A stretch of DNA of 64,000 nt, taken from the NCBI GenBank assembly GCA_020403455.1, contig JADBXP010000024.1, positions 62,001 to 126,000 of the forward strand. The letters are read 5' to 3'. The notes under the pieces were generated by a model, which saw nothing but the letters and a program-made list of their open reading frames with translations, did not search any database and was not told where the DNA came from. Each line of letters starts with the position of its first letter. The first letter of the stretch is position 1. A program made the translations under genes and the position numbers. Shown here piece after piece: positions 9,941-20,300 of this stretch. This stretch comes from Chitinophagaceae bacterium (GTDB lineage Bacteria; Bacteroidota; Bacteroidia; Chitinophagales; Chitinophagaceae).

Positions 9941-11176
9941 TTATTCACGGATCAGGTGGGTCAATAAACCATCCCTCAACTTTGGCTCAAACCAGGTGCT
10001 TTTCGGCGGCATTACTTGTCCGCTATCTGCAATTGCGAATAACTGTTCCGTTGTTACCGGAAACAAACTAAATGCAATTGCCATATCACCACTATTTACG
10101 CGTCTCTCCAATTCTGCGAGACCACGAATACCGCCTACAAAATCAATGCGTTTATCTGTGCGCTGATCGCCAATACCCAAAAGAGGATGTAAGAGATTTT
10201 CCTGTAATATGGTAACATCTAACTGCCCAATCGGATCTTGCCTGAAGGTTCCCGGCTTAGCTACCAGTTTATACCATTGCTTGTTAAGATACATTCCAAA
10301 AACATGCGGTGCACTAGGAAGTACCATTTCCAAGCCAACCGGTTCAACTTGAAAATTCGCTTTGATTCCTTCCAGAAGTTCTTCTTCAGTGTGCCCGTTC
10401 AAATCTGTGACCAACCGATTGTAATCGAGTATGCGCAGTTGATTGGATGGGAAAAGGGTAGTAAGAAAATAATTAGCGCCATCCGGAATGTCTCCTGCCA
10501 AATTCTGACGCACCTTAGCAGCAGATGCAGCACGGTGATGACCATCGGCTATATATGTACAAGGAATCTTTGTGGCAAATAATTCAGTGATGGTGGCAAT
10601 AGTAGGATCATCATTGATAACCCAAATGGTATGTTGAATCTGATCGGGGGCTGTAAAATCATAAACCGGACTCTTCACTTTTGTCCAGTTGGCTATTAAC
10701 TCATCAATATCGCTTTGAGCACGGTAGGCCAGGAAAACATTGCCGGTTTGAGCACCGGATACTGATATGTGACGGATACGATCGAGCTCCTTATCGGGTC
10801 TGGTGTACTCATGCTTTTTTATCAGGTCCCGCTCGTATTCATCGATGCTGCTAAGAGCTACTATACCGGTCTGACTTCTCCCTTGCATGGTGAGCTGATA
10901 CAGGTAATAACATGGCTTACTTTCGAGAAAAAGAACTTCGCGACTTATGAAAGCAGATAAATTGGTACGAGCTGTTTCATAAACGGAATTATCGTACGGA
11001 TTGGTCTCATCAGATAAATCAATTTCACTTTTAGTAATGTGTAAAAATGAATTGGGATTTCCATTTGCTGCCTGACGGGCTTCTTGTGTATTCAAAACGT
11101 CGTAGGGTAAACTGGCGACTTGGCCGGCCAGTTGCGGCTGAGGGCGAAGTGCCCTGAAAGGTAAAACTACTGCCAT
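9941..11176 (-). CDS. DUF1015 family protein
   Basis: The 411-residue cytosolic protein is recognised as DUF1015 by its start (VLPFRALRPQ, ASLPYDVLNT), the HEYTRPDKELDRIRH region and ADGHHRAASAAK at residues 210-221. The family has no settled function. The DGHHR-xxSAA motif resembles the GxHRxxA phosphoryl-transfer motif of the ParB/sulfiredoxin/SerK fold. From memory, DUF1015 genes often neighbour serC and serA in Bacteroidota. Here serC lies two genes upstream on the same strand. A role in serine or phosphoserine metabolism is therefore a reasonable inference, not shown. A near-consensus box (GATATTTG, 11181-11188) ends only 4 nt before the ATG. Confidence 0.9.
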   Translation of the reverse strand: MAVVLPFRALRPQPQLAGQVASLPYDVLNTQEARQAANGNPNSFLHITKSEIDLSDETNPYDNSVYETARTNLSAFISREVLFLESKPCYYLYQLTMQGRSQTGIVALSSIDEYERDLIKKHEYTRPDKELDRIRHISVSGAQTGNVFLAYRAQSDIDELIANWTKVKSPVYDFTAPDQIQHTIWVINDDPTIATITELFATKIPCTYIADGHHRAASAAKVRQNLAGDIPDGANYFLTTLFPSNQLRILDYNRLVTDLNGHTEEELLEGIKANFQVEPVGLEMVLPSAPHVFGMYLNKQWYKLVAKPGTFRQDPIGQLDVTILQENLLHPLLGIGDQRTDKRIDFVGGIRGLAELERRVNSGDMAIAFSLFPVTTEQLFAIADSGQVMPPKSTWFEPKLRDGLLTHLIRE

Positions 11177-11248
11177 GGTGCAAATATCAGAAAAAGAAAC
11201 TGAATGAATAAAATAGATTGAATAACAGAGACAGCATGCAGATGAGTA

Positions 11249-11890
11249 TCAGGGCTTGAATCGTTCTATTACTTCTTTCCCGGATACCGGATCAAGGCCA
11301 CGGAACTCAACATATACAATGTTGGGCACCCAGAAAGATCCGCCTGATACTTTGACAAAAATGCGCTGAAGGATCGCTTCCTTGTTGTTAATGCTTGCAA
11401 ATACCTGATACTTTTTCAGTGGTGCGTACCACCTTAAATAAAACTTTCTCTTTTTATAAGAAACAAAATGTAATTCATAACTATCATTGCCCTCCGACTT
11501 GTAATCGATGCCGTAGGCAAAATTTCTTTGAATATAATTAAGCTCTTTTCGTGCCCCTCCTTGAGTGAAGAGAAGCCAATACACATTAATTGGTTTTTCA
11601 GGATTGGGTATCCCTCTGCTGTCTGAATTTAATTCACAAATAATCGTATTGGTATTGGCAGTTCTTTGCAAATAAAAAAGCTGTTTGGCATTACCGCTGG
11701 GAACGGGAAATGAATCTGTATCCAATCCGATAACATGGCTGCCAAATTTGGTTGAATAGCCGGTAGCCATAGTCATTCGAGGAAGCAGTAGCAAAAGACA
11801 ACAAAATAGGAAGCAGGTAAAAATAACAGCCGATTGGAATCTTATCGTATTGCTAAAAAACTGTCGTAAAAATGCTTTTAATAACTGCAA
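11249..11890 (-). CDS. DUF4833 domain protein, membrane-anchored or secreted
   Basis: A 213-residue protein with one hydrophobic segment (about residues 20-38, leucine/cysteine-rich) after a basic N-terminus, consistent with a signal peptide or anchor. The rest shows the DUF4833 pattern as I remember it: FYLQRTANTNTIICELN, PINVYWLLFTQGG, and a C-terminal region ending in a beta-rich fold. The role is unknown. It lies between serC (96 bp upstream) and DUF1015 (72 bp downstream) on the same strand, so co-transcription is possible, though gaps of this size also allow internal promoters. Confidence 0.75.
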   Translation of the reverse strand: MQLLKAFLRQFFSNTIRFQSAVIFTCFLFCCLLLLLPRMTMATGYSTKFGSHVIGLDTDSFPVPSGNAKQLFYLQRTANTNTIICELNSDSRGIPNPEKPINVYWLLFTQGGARKELNYIQRNFAYGIDYKSEGNDSYELHFVSYKKRKFYLRWYAPLKKYQVFASINNKEAILQRIFVKVSGGSFWVPNIVYVEFRGLDPVSGKEVIERFKP

Positions 11891-11986
11891 TGGAAATAAA
11901 TAAGAGGTGAATTGTTTTGTTTGCTTGATATTCTTGATGTCAACAGATTGATGAAAAAATAGGTGCTGATGTTAGTACAGTAATGG

Positions 11987-13057
11987 TTATCCGTTCTTTT
12001 CGGCAAAATATTTCATCAGTTCACAAAATGCCTGCACACTTGACAAGGGCAATGCATTGTACATACTTACCCGAATTCCACCAATGGTTCTGTAACCTTT
12101 CACTCCAACCATACCCTCTTTGCGGCATAATTCCAAAAATGCAGGTTCCAATTGTGGATCTGCCAGAAAAAATACTGCATTCATCCGACTTCTGTCTTCT
12201 CTGGCAACTTTAGTGATGAACAATGGATTTTGATCTATGGATGAATACAACAAATCTGATTTCTCCCTGCTGCGGCGATCCATCTCATACAAACCACCCT
12301 GCTCTACAATCCAACGCATGGTGAGCATACTAACATACACCGCAAATACGGGTGGGGTATTCATCAAAGACCCGGCTGCAATGTGTTGACGGTAATCCAT
12401 AATAGCAGGAATAGAGTCTTTCTTTCTTGCGAGTAATTCCTGATTGACCACCACCAAATTAACCCCCGCTGCTCCCATATTTTTTTGGGCCCCTGCATAA
12501 ATCAAATCAAATTGACCAAAATTCATCGGGCGGGAAAAAATATCGCTGCTCATGTCAGCCACCAGCGGAACATTCGTTATTGGAAAATGTTCCCATTGTG
12601 TTCCTTCCACTGTATTGTTGCTGGTAAGATGCAGGTAGGCTGTTCCCGCAGGAATCTCACCCGGTTGCCGGATACAGGTATGCTGGCAATCTGTTGTATC
12701 AGTTACCGGTAAGACCTTCCCAAAAAAACCGGCTTCCCGCGCGGCTTTACTTCCCCAAATACCATTGATACAATAAGCTGCACTGTCTCCCTGATTAAGT
12801 AAATTCATTGGAACCTGCATGAACTGCGTGGTTGCACCACCGTGAAGAAACAACACTTCGTGTGTTGCAGGAAGATCCATCAGCTTTCTTACCGTATTCC
12901 TCGCTTCCTCCATTACCTCTACAAAGTGACTGGTTCGATGACCAATCTCAAGAATGGAGAGTCCGGTACCATTGAATGAATGAATCGCAGCTGCAGCTTG
13001 TTCGAGAACTGAGCCGGGTAAAATAGACGGTCCGGAATTAAAATTATTTATGGTCAT
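11987..13057 (-). CDS. serC: 3-phosphoserine/phosphohydroxythreonine aminotransferase
   Basis: PLP enzyme of the class V aminotransferase fold that converts 3-phosphohydroxypyruvate and glutamate to O-phosphoserine; it also acts in pyridoxal phosphate synthesis in some bacteria. The 356-residue length is typical. It starts NFNSGPSILPGSVLEQAA, has the phosphate-binding LHGGATTQFMQVPMNL stretch, the PLP lysine in YAGAQKNMGAAGV, and ends with the TIGGIRVSMYNA motif. serA and serB, its pathway partners, are not in the window. It follows DUF502 after a likely terminator and precedes DUF4833 and DUF1015. Confidence 0.97.
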   Translation of the reverse strand: MTINNFNSGPSILPGSVLEQAAAAIHSFNGTGLSILEIGHRTSHFVEVMEEARNTVRKLMDLPATHEVLFLHGGATTQFMQVPMNLLNQGDSAAYCINGIWGSKAAREAGFFGKVLPVTDTTDCQHTCIRQPGEIPAGTAYLHLTSNNTVEGTQWEHFPITNVPLVADMSSDIFSRPMNFGQFDLIYAGAQKNMGAAGVNLVVVNQELLARKKDSIPAIMDYRQHIAAGSLMNTPPVFAVYVSMLTMRWIVEQGGLYEMDRRSREKSDLLYSSIDQNPLFITKVAREDRSRMNAVFFLADPQLEPAFLELCRKEGMVGVKGYRTIGGIRVSMYNALPLSSVQAFCELMKYFAEKNG

Positions 13058-13085
13058 GTTTATTAGAACTAAGTAGAGTTATTAG

Positions 13086-13117
13086 ACAAAAATGCTGACA
13101 TCTTTCGTACCAGCATT
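13086..13117 (-). terminator. Probable terminator between DUF502 gene and serC
   Basis: A 7-bp stem AATGCTG/CAGCATT (13091-13097 with 13111-13117), extendable with two G-U pairs, is followed on the minus strand by TTTTTGTC. It sits 5 bp after the DUF502 gene and 29 bp before serC, so serC probably has its own promoter. Confidence 0.65.
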
Positions 13118-13121
13118 CTTT

Positions 13122-13784
13122 TCAGACTTCTGGACTTCCTTCTTTGGTTTCTACCTCGGTTACCCCACCTGAGATCGTATACTTCATGGCATCTGCAGCT
13201 GATATACCACTCAAAATTTTAACCTGGGTGGGGGGAACCAAATACGTAATCCCTGAAATGGCATATGAATGTGGTACGTAAACCGTAATATGCTCTGACA
13301 TACCCATGGCCTCGGAACTTTGTTGGGTGATGAACCCAATTCTCCAAACACCGGGCGCATCAACATTCACCAAAACAGGTTTATCGAATTTTTTCTTGTT
13401 GCCCGCAAAAGCCTCCAGAAAATCTTTTACTGAAGAATAAATATATTTTATGCCCGGAGTCTTATCTAACAAGTTATCCAACATCGCCACAATACGACTA
13501 AAAAAAAGCATGGAAGAAACCCAACCGGTAGTTAATACCAAAATAACCACCACCAGAAATCCTGTACCCGGAATTTTTTTCACCTGACCATCTTCACCTA
13601 ATTCCCAAAGATTGGGCGCCAATGCATGCATCACATTGGGCAATATTCCGTCTACAAAATTGAATAATCCAATTACCACCCACAAGGTGATACCGATTGG
13701 TGCAAGCACTACCAGCCCCTGCAGAAAATAAGTCAGCAAACGACGCAAAATCCGGCGAAAAGAAAAAGTTTCAGGTGTGGGCAT
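13122..13784 (-). CDS. DUF502 family membrane protein
   Basis: A 220-residue inner-membrane protein with two hydrophobic segments (about 17-40 and 75-98) separated by a short loop, and a soluble C-terminal part. The N-terminal GLVVLAPIGITLWVV, the TPGIKYIYSSVKDFLEAF region and the VYVPHSYAISGITYLVP stretch match the DUF502 family; members have been linked to plant LCV/COV proteins, but the bacterial function is unknown. It is preceded by a good promoter and followed by a probable terminator, so it appears to be monocistronic. Confidence 0.9.
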   Translation of the reverse strand: MPTPETFSFRRILRRLLTYFLQGLVVLAPIGITLWVVIGLFNFVDGILPNVMHALAPNLWELGEDGQVKKIPGTGFLVVVILVLTTGWVSSMLFFSRIVAMLDNLLDKTPGIKYIYSSVKDFLEAFAGNKKKFDKPVLVNVDAPGVWRIGFITQQSSEAMGMSEHITVYVPHSYAISGITYLVPPTQVKILSGISAADAMKYTISGGVTEVETKEGSPEV

Positions 13785-13805
13785 GAACAGGTATCAATGG
13801 GAACA

Positions 13806-13839
13806 CAAATTTACGAGCATTCGGGCATCCCTATCACAA
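13806..13839 (-). promoter_or_regulatory. Bacteroidota-type promoter of the DUF502 gene
   Basis: On the minus strand TTG (13837-13839), 23-nt spacer, TAAATTTG (13806-13813), then about 21 nt to the ATG. This matches the TTG/TAnnTTTG consensus. Confidence 0.7.
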
Positions 13840-13945
13840 GAAAAATAGACCATTGTACTTGAGTTGCTGAGGAGATAAATTAATAACGTTAATTCAAAAC
13901 ATAAAGGCACTAATCAAAGTAAAACTTGTTTAATAATTATTTATA

Positions 13946-13967
13946 CATATTATTAATAATAATATTG
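13946..13967. promoter_or_regulatory. Imperfect AT-rich palindrome upstream of tetR operon
   Basis: The stretch CATATTATTAATAATAATATTG is close to self-complementary and lies about 32 bp upstream of the -33 element of the TetR-family gene. TetR-family proteins often bind palindromes near their own promoter, but the position is rather far upstream and the region is generally AT-rich, so this is a weak call. Confidence 0.25.
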
Positions 13968-13998
13968 CCATATTTTTACAATTTCTTCACAAAGAAAC

Positions 13999-14029
13999 TT
14001 GCGTACCATTAAAAGTTTCCATAGTTTTG
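13999..14029 (+). promoter_or_regulatory. Promoter of the tetR-tolC-RND operon
   Basis: TTG at 13999-14001, exactly 20 nt, then TAGTTTTG at 14022-14029: an excellent match to the Bacteroidota consensus. Transcription would start near 14034, which excludes the upstream in-frame start at 13999 and supports the ATG at 14047. Confidence 0.8.
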
Positions 14030-14046
14030 TTCCTCTAAAATCTCCT

Positions 14047-14673
14047 ATGGAAAACACAGCCGAAAGAATTGTGGGCAAAGCATACGAACTGTTCATGCGC
14101 TATGGCATCCGGAGTGTCAGCATGGACGAGATTGCCAACCAACTCGGCATGAGCAAAAAAACCATCTACCAGTACTATGCTGATAAAGATGAGTTAGTAG
14201 AAGACGCCATCGAAATTGTTCTCAACATCAACAGAAGTGATTGTCAGCGGCAGCTTGCCGAAAGTGAAAATGCAGTCCATGAAGTATTTCTTAGCATGGA
14301 TACTGTGATGCAAATTCTCAGTAAGATGAATCCGGCAGTTATTTTTGACCTGGAAAAATACCACACCGGTGCATTCAACAAATACAACGACCACAAGAAC
14401 AGATTCCTGTTCAATGTAATTGTCGCCAACATCAATCGCGGCAAAGCGGAAGGTCTTTATCGCCAGGAAATCAATACCAACCTGATAGCGCGTTTTAGAC
14501 TGGCATCTATGTTCCTGATCTTTAACCCGGAGATTTTCCCCGGAGAACAATTCAACCTGCCCCAACTTTTAGCTGAAACCACCGATAACTTTTTATATGG
14601 CATCGCCAACGAGCGTGGCCAAGAAATGATTGAGCATTACAAGCAACAAAGTAAAATCCCTATTACAGCATGA
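14047..14673 (+). CDS. TetR/AcrR family transcriptional regulator
   Basis: A 208-residue regulator. The N-terminal helix-turn-helix is clear: AERIVGKAYELFMRYGIRSV, then SMDEIANQLGMSKKTIYQYYADKDELV, the standard TetR DNA-binding pattern. The C-terminal ligand domain is not assignable to a known subgroup. It is the first gene of an operon; its stop codon overlaps the ATG of the TolC gene (ATGA), implying translational coupling with the efflux genes, so it is probably the local repressor, released by a pump substrate. The frame runs upstream to 13999 but the promoter covers that start. Confidence 0.93.
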   Translation: MENTAERIVGKAYELFMRYGIRSVSMDEIANQLGMSKKTIYQYYADKDELVEDAIEIVLNINRSDCQRQLAESENAVHEVFLSMDTVMQILSKMNPAVIFDLEKYHTGAFNKYNDHKNRFLFNVIVANINRGKAEGLYRQEINTNLIARFRLASMFLIFNPEIFPGEQFNLPQLLAETTDNFLYGIANERGQEMIEHYKQQSKIPITA

Positions 14674-16025
14674 TTCGTTTCCTCAAAATACCATTGATTG
14701 CTCTCAGTACACTATTTACTGTTCAACCTGCATTTGCACAAACCACACCGAAGTCGACTAGGTATGCTTTTTCAATTGAAGATGCTTTGACATTTGCCAA
14801 GAACAACAACATCCAGGTGAAAAATGCCTTGCTGGCCGTTCAAATGCAAAAAGAAACCAATCGGGAGATTACTTCTGGTGCTTTGCCTTCAGTTTCATTC
14901 AATGGAAACCTGATGGACTACCTCCAACTGCCGGTTTCATTGATTCCCGGTGAAATATTTGGAGGTACCCCCGGCACTTTTATTCCGGTTCAATTTGGTA
15001 CCAAATACAACTCGACGCTCGGCTTTCAATTGCAACAAACCCTTTTCGACGGTCAAGTCTTCATTGGCTTGCAGGCAAGGAAAACTTCTGTAGATTTTCA
15101 ATTGAAAAATTTAGAGGTTACAGAGGAACTTATCAAAGCCAATATCTACAAGGTCTATTATCAATTAGTAGCCAGCAGAACGCAGATCGCTATTCTGGAT
15201 GCAAACATCGTTCGCCTACAGCAGTTGGAAAAAGATACGAAGACGTTGTATCAAAATGGATTTGCAGAAAAGTTAGATCAAGACAAGGTATCCATTCAAC
15301 TGACCAATCTGCAAACTGAAAAATTAAAGGCACAAAATAGCATTGAAATCGGGTATCTGGGATTGAAAACATTAATTGGAATGCGTCCTCAGGATACCCT
15401 GGAATTAACTGACAAAATCACTGAATCTCAACTAGAAGGTGATATCTTATCGGATACTGCTTTCCGTTATGAAGACAGGAAAGATTTTCAGTACCTGGAA
15501 CTAGCCAAAAAACTCAACGAATTCAACATTCGCAGGTATCAGTTGAGCTACCTGCCTACTCTTAACCTAACAGGCGGCTACAATAAAAATGCCCAAAGAA
15601 GAACTTTCGATTTTTTTGCCAAAGGGGGTGATTGGTTCACAACTTCTTTCCTGGGATTAAATCTTTCATTCCAGCTTTTCAATGGATTTGCCCGCGATGC
15701 CCGTCTCGCCAAATCAAGAATTGAGTTAAGGCAAACCAATTTTCAAATTGACAACCTGAAAAAGACCATTGACACAGAAATTGAACAAGCAAGACTCAAC
15801 TTTATCACAGCACAGAGTACTCTAAAATTTCAAAAAAAGAACATGGAGCTGGCTGAAAAAGTTTACAGCCAGACGAGAAAAAAATATGAGGTGGGAACCG
15901 GCTCCAGTATCGAAATATCAGCTGCACAAACTGACCTGATCACTGCTCAAAATAATTACATGGCAGCTCTCTATGGAGCCATTGTCGCGAGAGTGGATTA
16001 CCGCAAAGCCACCGGAAAACTTTAA
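14670..16025 (+). CDS. TolC-family outer membrane efflux protein
   Basis: Outer membrane channel component of the tripartite pump encoded by the next two genes. The 451-residue protein has a signal peptide (cleavage likely after AFAQ, about residue 24) and the duplicated long coiled-coil OEP architecture, including SFQLFNGFARDARLAKSRIE and a second helical hairpin at about 345-440. The start overlaps the tetR stop by 4 bp. Following gene gap is 23 bp. Substrate cannot be read from the channel. Confidence 0.95.
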   Translation: MIRFLKIPLIALSTLFTVQPAFAQTTPKSTRYAFSIEDALTFAKNNNIQVKNALLAVQMQKETNREITSGALPSVSFNGNLMDYLQLPVSLIPGEIFGGTPGTFIPVQFGTKYNSTLGFQLQQTLFDGQVFIGLQARKTSVDFQLKNLEVTEELIKANIYKVYYQLVASRTQIAILDANIVRLQQLEKDTKTLYQNGFAEKLDQDKVSIQLTNLQTEKLKAQNSIEIGYLGLKTLIGMRPQDTLELTDKITESQLEGDILSDTAFRYEDRKDFQYLELAKKLNEFNIRRYQLSYLPTLNLTGGYNKNAQRRTFDFFAKGGDWFTTSFLGLNLSFQLFNGFARDARLAKSRIELRQTNFQIDNLKKTIDTEIEQARLNFITAQSTLKFQKKNMELAEKVYSQTRKKYEVGTGSSIEISAAQTDLITAQNNYMAALYGAIVARVDYRKATGKL

Positions 16026-16048
16026 TCTTCAAGTGAAATAAAAATTGT

Positions 16049-17239
16049 ATGAACAGAATTCTACTTATATCCTTGGTATCCTTCCTACTTATTGCCGCCT
16101 GCGGTAAAAAGAAATCGACTGATTCCGCAGAGTTGTTAAAAAAGAAAACCGAGTTGGCTGAATTGAAAAAACAACAGGAAAATCTTTCAACACAAATCGG
16201 TCAGTTGGAGAAAGAAATCATTCGCCTCGATCCTACTGCTGCCAAAGCTGAAAATGCCAAATTAGTTCGCGTCGACTCACCTATCCATTTGCAGGCTTTC
16301 AATCACTTCATTGAATTGCAGGGAAAAGTAGAATCTGAAAATATATCTTATGTTACCCCTCGTGGCCAACCCGGACAAGTAAAACAGATTTTTGTCAAAA
16401 AGGGAGACTATGTAAAAAAGGGACAACTCTTATTGAAACTTGATGATGCCATCGCCCGCCAAAGTCTGGTCGCAGCTGAGCGCGGACTGGAAACAATGCG
16501 CGTACAGCTTGATTTTGCACGAAATATTTATCAGAAACAAAAAAATCTCTGGGAGCAAAACATTGGTACGGAAGTTCAATTGATTACCGCAAAGAATAAT
16601 GTTGAAACACTGGAATACCAGTTGAAATCGATGCAGGAGCAAATTAAAATCAACAAAGAACAATTACAAATGACCCAGGTGTTCAGCGATGTTGCAGGTG
16701 TTGCTGAAGAAGTAAACATTAGGGTTGGTGAAACTTTCATGGGTGGAATGCAAATCAAAATTGTGAACACCAGCCAATTAAAAGTGGTGACCGATGTTCC
16801 GGAAAACTATATTGACCGTGTGAGTACAGGTAAACCCGTGATCATTGCTGTACCTGACTTGAATAAATCAATCAATACCCAGGTAAGTCTCACCGGTAAA
16901 ATCATTGATCCGAATAGCCGCAGTTTCTACATTGAAGCCCGGATACCTTCTGACAAAGATTTCTATCCCAATCAGATTGCCCAAATCAAAATCAAGGACT
17001 ATACCAACCCAAAAGCCATTGTAGCCCCTCTGAATACTTTACAGAATGATGAGAAAGGTAAATACATCATGGTACTTTCCAACGAAAATGGTAAAAGTAT
17101 TGCCCGCAAGAAGGAAGTTACTGTTGGCCAGATTTATGGTGATCAGGTGGAAATTAAGTCCGGATTGAATACGGGCGATCGAATCATCACTGAAGGATTT
17201 CAGGGATTGTATGATGGACAATTAATCACCTTAAAGTAA
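16049..17239 (+). CDS. RND efflux periplasmic adaptor lipoprotein (membrane fusion protein)
   Basis: The adaptor joins pump and channel. A lipoprotein signal is visible, with lipobox LIAAC and acylated C18 followed by GKKK. A heptad-rich coiled coil follows at about 27-65, which is an extra N-terminal coil not present in AcrA. Then come the biotinyl/lipoyl domain (GQPGQVKQIFVKKGDYVKKG, about 105-135), the alpha-hairpin, the second lipoyl half and the beta-barrel/membrane-proximal domains to residue 396. The HlyD/AcrA class is certain; the substrate is not. It lies 75 bp before the pump gene. Confidence 0.95.
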   Translation: MNRILLISLVSFLLIAACGKKKSTDSAELLKKKTELAELKKQQENLSTQIGQLEKEIIRLDPTAAKAENAKLVRVDSPIHLQAFNHFIELQGKVESENISYVTPRGQPGQVKQIFVKKGDYVKKGQLLLKLDDAIARQSLVAAERGLETMRVQLDFARNIYQKQKNLWEQNIGTEVQLITAKNNVETLEYQLKSMQEQIKINKEQLQMTQVFSDVAGVAEEVNIRVGETFMGGMQIKIVNTSQLKVVTDVPENYIDRVSTGKPVIIAVPDLNKSINTQVSLTGKIIDPNSRSFYIEARIPSDKDFYPNQIAQIKIKDYTNPKAIVAPLNTLQNDEKGKYIMVLSNENGKSIARKKEVTVGQIYGDQVEIKSGLNTGDRIITEGFQGLYDGQLITLK

Positions 17240-17314
17240 TAATTAGCAGTCAACCTGTGCAAAAGCCGGATAAAACCGGAAGGGATACCTACGACGACTA
17301 TATAAAAGCAGTTT

Positions 17315-20300
17315 ATGAGCATTCAACAAATGACAAACAGGTTCAAAGAATTCATGCCCACTACCTGGAGTATTCGGAACAAAACTTCGATATATCTGCT
17401 CATGATTTTTGTGAGCTTGGGTGGCATCTATCAGTTTGTCACATTACCCAAAGAACAATATCCTGATATTGTCATCCCTACCATATTTGTTCAAACCGTC
17501 TATGTTGGTAATTCACCCAAAGACATTGAAAACCTGGTTACCCGACCGCTGGAAAAACAAATCAAAGGAATCACCGGTGCTAAAATCACGAAATTCACCA
17601 GTAATTCTCAACAAGACTTTTCTGCTATTCAAATTGAATTTGACACGGAAGTAAAAACAGATTTTGCACTGCAGAAAATAAAAGATGCCATTGACAAAGC
17701 CAAGCAGGATCTACCGAAAGACCTTACACAAGAACCTACGGCGCTGGAGATATCACTCAGCGAACAGCCCATTATGTATGTGAACCTCAGTGGCGATTAC
17801 GATCTTCCCAGACTGAAGAGATATGCAGATGACATTAAAGACAGGCTGGAAAATCTGACTCAGATTAACCGGGTTGAACTTGTGGGTGCTCCTGAAAGAG
17901 AATTTCAAATCAATGTCGACAATTTCAGAATGCAAAGTACCGGCGTAACATTTGATGATATTGTCGGAGCCATACGCAGAGAAAACCTCGACATATCAGG
18001 TGGCCTGCTGGAGGTTGGTAACATGCGCCGGAATATTCAGATGAAAGGACAATTCCGTACAGCAGAAGATATTGCCGGAATGGTTATCAGAAACCAAAGT
18101 GGCGCACCTATATACCTCAAAGACATCGCAACCATTGTCGATACCACGAAAGAAAAAGACAGCTATGCACGCCTGAATGGCAAAAACGTTGTTACCCTTA
18201 ACATCATCAAAAGAAATGGAGAAAATCTGATAGAAAGTAGCGACGAAGTAAAGAAAATCGTTGATGCTGCCCGTGCAGAATTTCTTCCAAAAGATCTCGA
18301 CGTAGTGATCACGGGAGATCAAAGTATCAAAACCCGCACTTCTTTCACTGATCTGGTGAACTCCATTATCATCGGATTCCTGCTGGTATTGATCGTTTTG
18401 ATGTTCTTCATGGGAGTTGTTAATGCCTTCTTCGTTGCACTATCTGTTCCACTGAGTATGTTTGTGGCTTTTGTATTTCTGCCGGCTGCCGATCTCATTG
18501 TCGGAACCCATGTAACACTCAATTTCATTGTTTTATTTGCCTTGCTTTTCGGACTCGGAATCATTGTAGATGACGCGATTGTTGTAATTGAGAATACCCA
18601 CAGAATTTTTATGCAAGGGAAGGGTCGCATCTCTTCCAGCATGGCTGCCCGCATGGCTGCAGGAGAAGTCTTTGTTCCAGTACTCGCTGGAACTGTCACC
18701 ACCTTGGCTCCCTTTTTTCCCCTGTTGTTCTGGCCGGGAATCATTGGAAAATTCATGGTGTACCTCCCTACAATGTTGATATTCACTTTGGCAGCATCAT
18801 TGATCGTCGCCTTCATCATGAACCCGGTTTTTGCCGTTGATTTCATGAACCATGAAGACGATCATTCAAAAGAAGAAAAGTCTGCCATCTTTAAAAACAA
18901 AGTATTCTGGGGTGGAATTGCCACTGGTATCTTATTGGATGTACTGGGCTTCACTTTTGCAGGAAACCTCTTGCTCTTCTTCATGATTCTCTGGCTGCTG
19001 AACAGATACGTACTCACAGATGCCATCAATTCCTTCCAACAAAAACTTTTGCCCCGCATCATGAACAGGTACGAGCAGCTGCTTCGCTGGGCACTCAAGG
19101 GATGGAGACCCGTTCATTTATTGCTGGGTACATTCGGACTTCTGATACTATCTGTTGTTCTCATTATCATTTCGGTGAGTGCAGGTCGTACAGGCGTTGT
19201 GTTTTTTCCCAAAGCAGATCCCAACCAGATTTACATCTACCTTAAACTTCCGGTAGGTATGGATGTGAAATATACCGATTCTGTAACCCAGGAATTAGAA
19301 AAAAGAGTAGCCAAGGTTTTGGGAACCGATAAAGGAAAAACCAACCCCATCGTTGAAAGCGTTATCAGCAATGTGGCCGTTGGAGCAGGAGATCCGGTAT
19401 TGGGCGACCGCAGTGTTCGGAGCGAACTGGGTCGTATACAGATCTCTTTTGTAGATTTCGAAAAAAGAAATGGTGTTGCGACACAACCCTACCTCGATAG
19501 TATCCGTAAGGTAATGAATGGAATTCCAGGTGCTGAAATAAGTGTTGACCAGGAAAGCTCCGGTCCGCCCACAGACCCTCCCATCAACATTGAAATCGCC
19601 TGTGAAGATTTCAATGCCATGATTAAAACGGCTACCCGACTGAAAAACTACCTTGATTCTATACAGGTACCGGGTGTGGAAGAATTGAAAATGGACGTTG
19701 ACCTCAACAATCCGGAACTAACCCTTACCATTAATCGCCAACGGGCTTTAATCGAAGGTGTATCTACCGCCCAGATAGGACAACAAATACGCACCGCGCT
19801 TTTTGGAACAGAAGTATCAAAAATCAAGGAAGGAAAGGAAGAATATAAAATTCAATTGCGCAATAACTCCTTACAGAGAAAAAGTCTGACAGACCTACTT
19901 AATATGCGCATTTCATTCCGCGACATGGCAGCGGGTGGTGCCGTGAAAAATATTCCCATCAGCTCATTGGTAACAGTTGAACCAACCTCAACCCTTGGAA
20001 GTGTAAAGAGAAAAGACCAAAAGCGTTTGATTACCCTGCGCTCTAACGTATTGATGAGTGAAGGCTACAACCCTACCGGTGTTAACCAGGAAATCACAAA
20101 ACACATTGCCCAATTCAAAGATGTTCCTGCAGGTGTAACTATTCGTCAAACCGGAGAAGGTGAACAACAAAAAGAGACTGTTACCTTTTTGAACAATGCT
20201 CTAATGATTGCACTGATGCTGATCTTGTTTACACTCGTTTTACAATTCAACTCAGTCAGCAAATCCGTAATCATTCTTACTGAAATTGTCTTTAGTGTTA

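Noticed and set aside
17257-17466. Short plus-strand ORF of 69 codons before the RND pump start
   Set aside because: It overlaps the first 150 bp of the pump in another frame, lacks any recognisable motif and is explained by the 75-bp intergenic gap plus chance.
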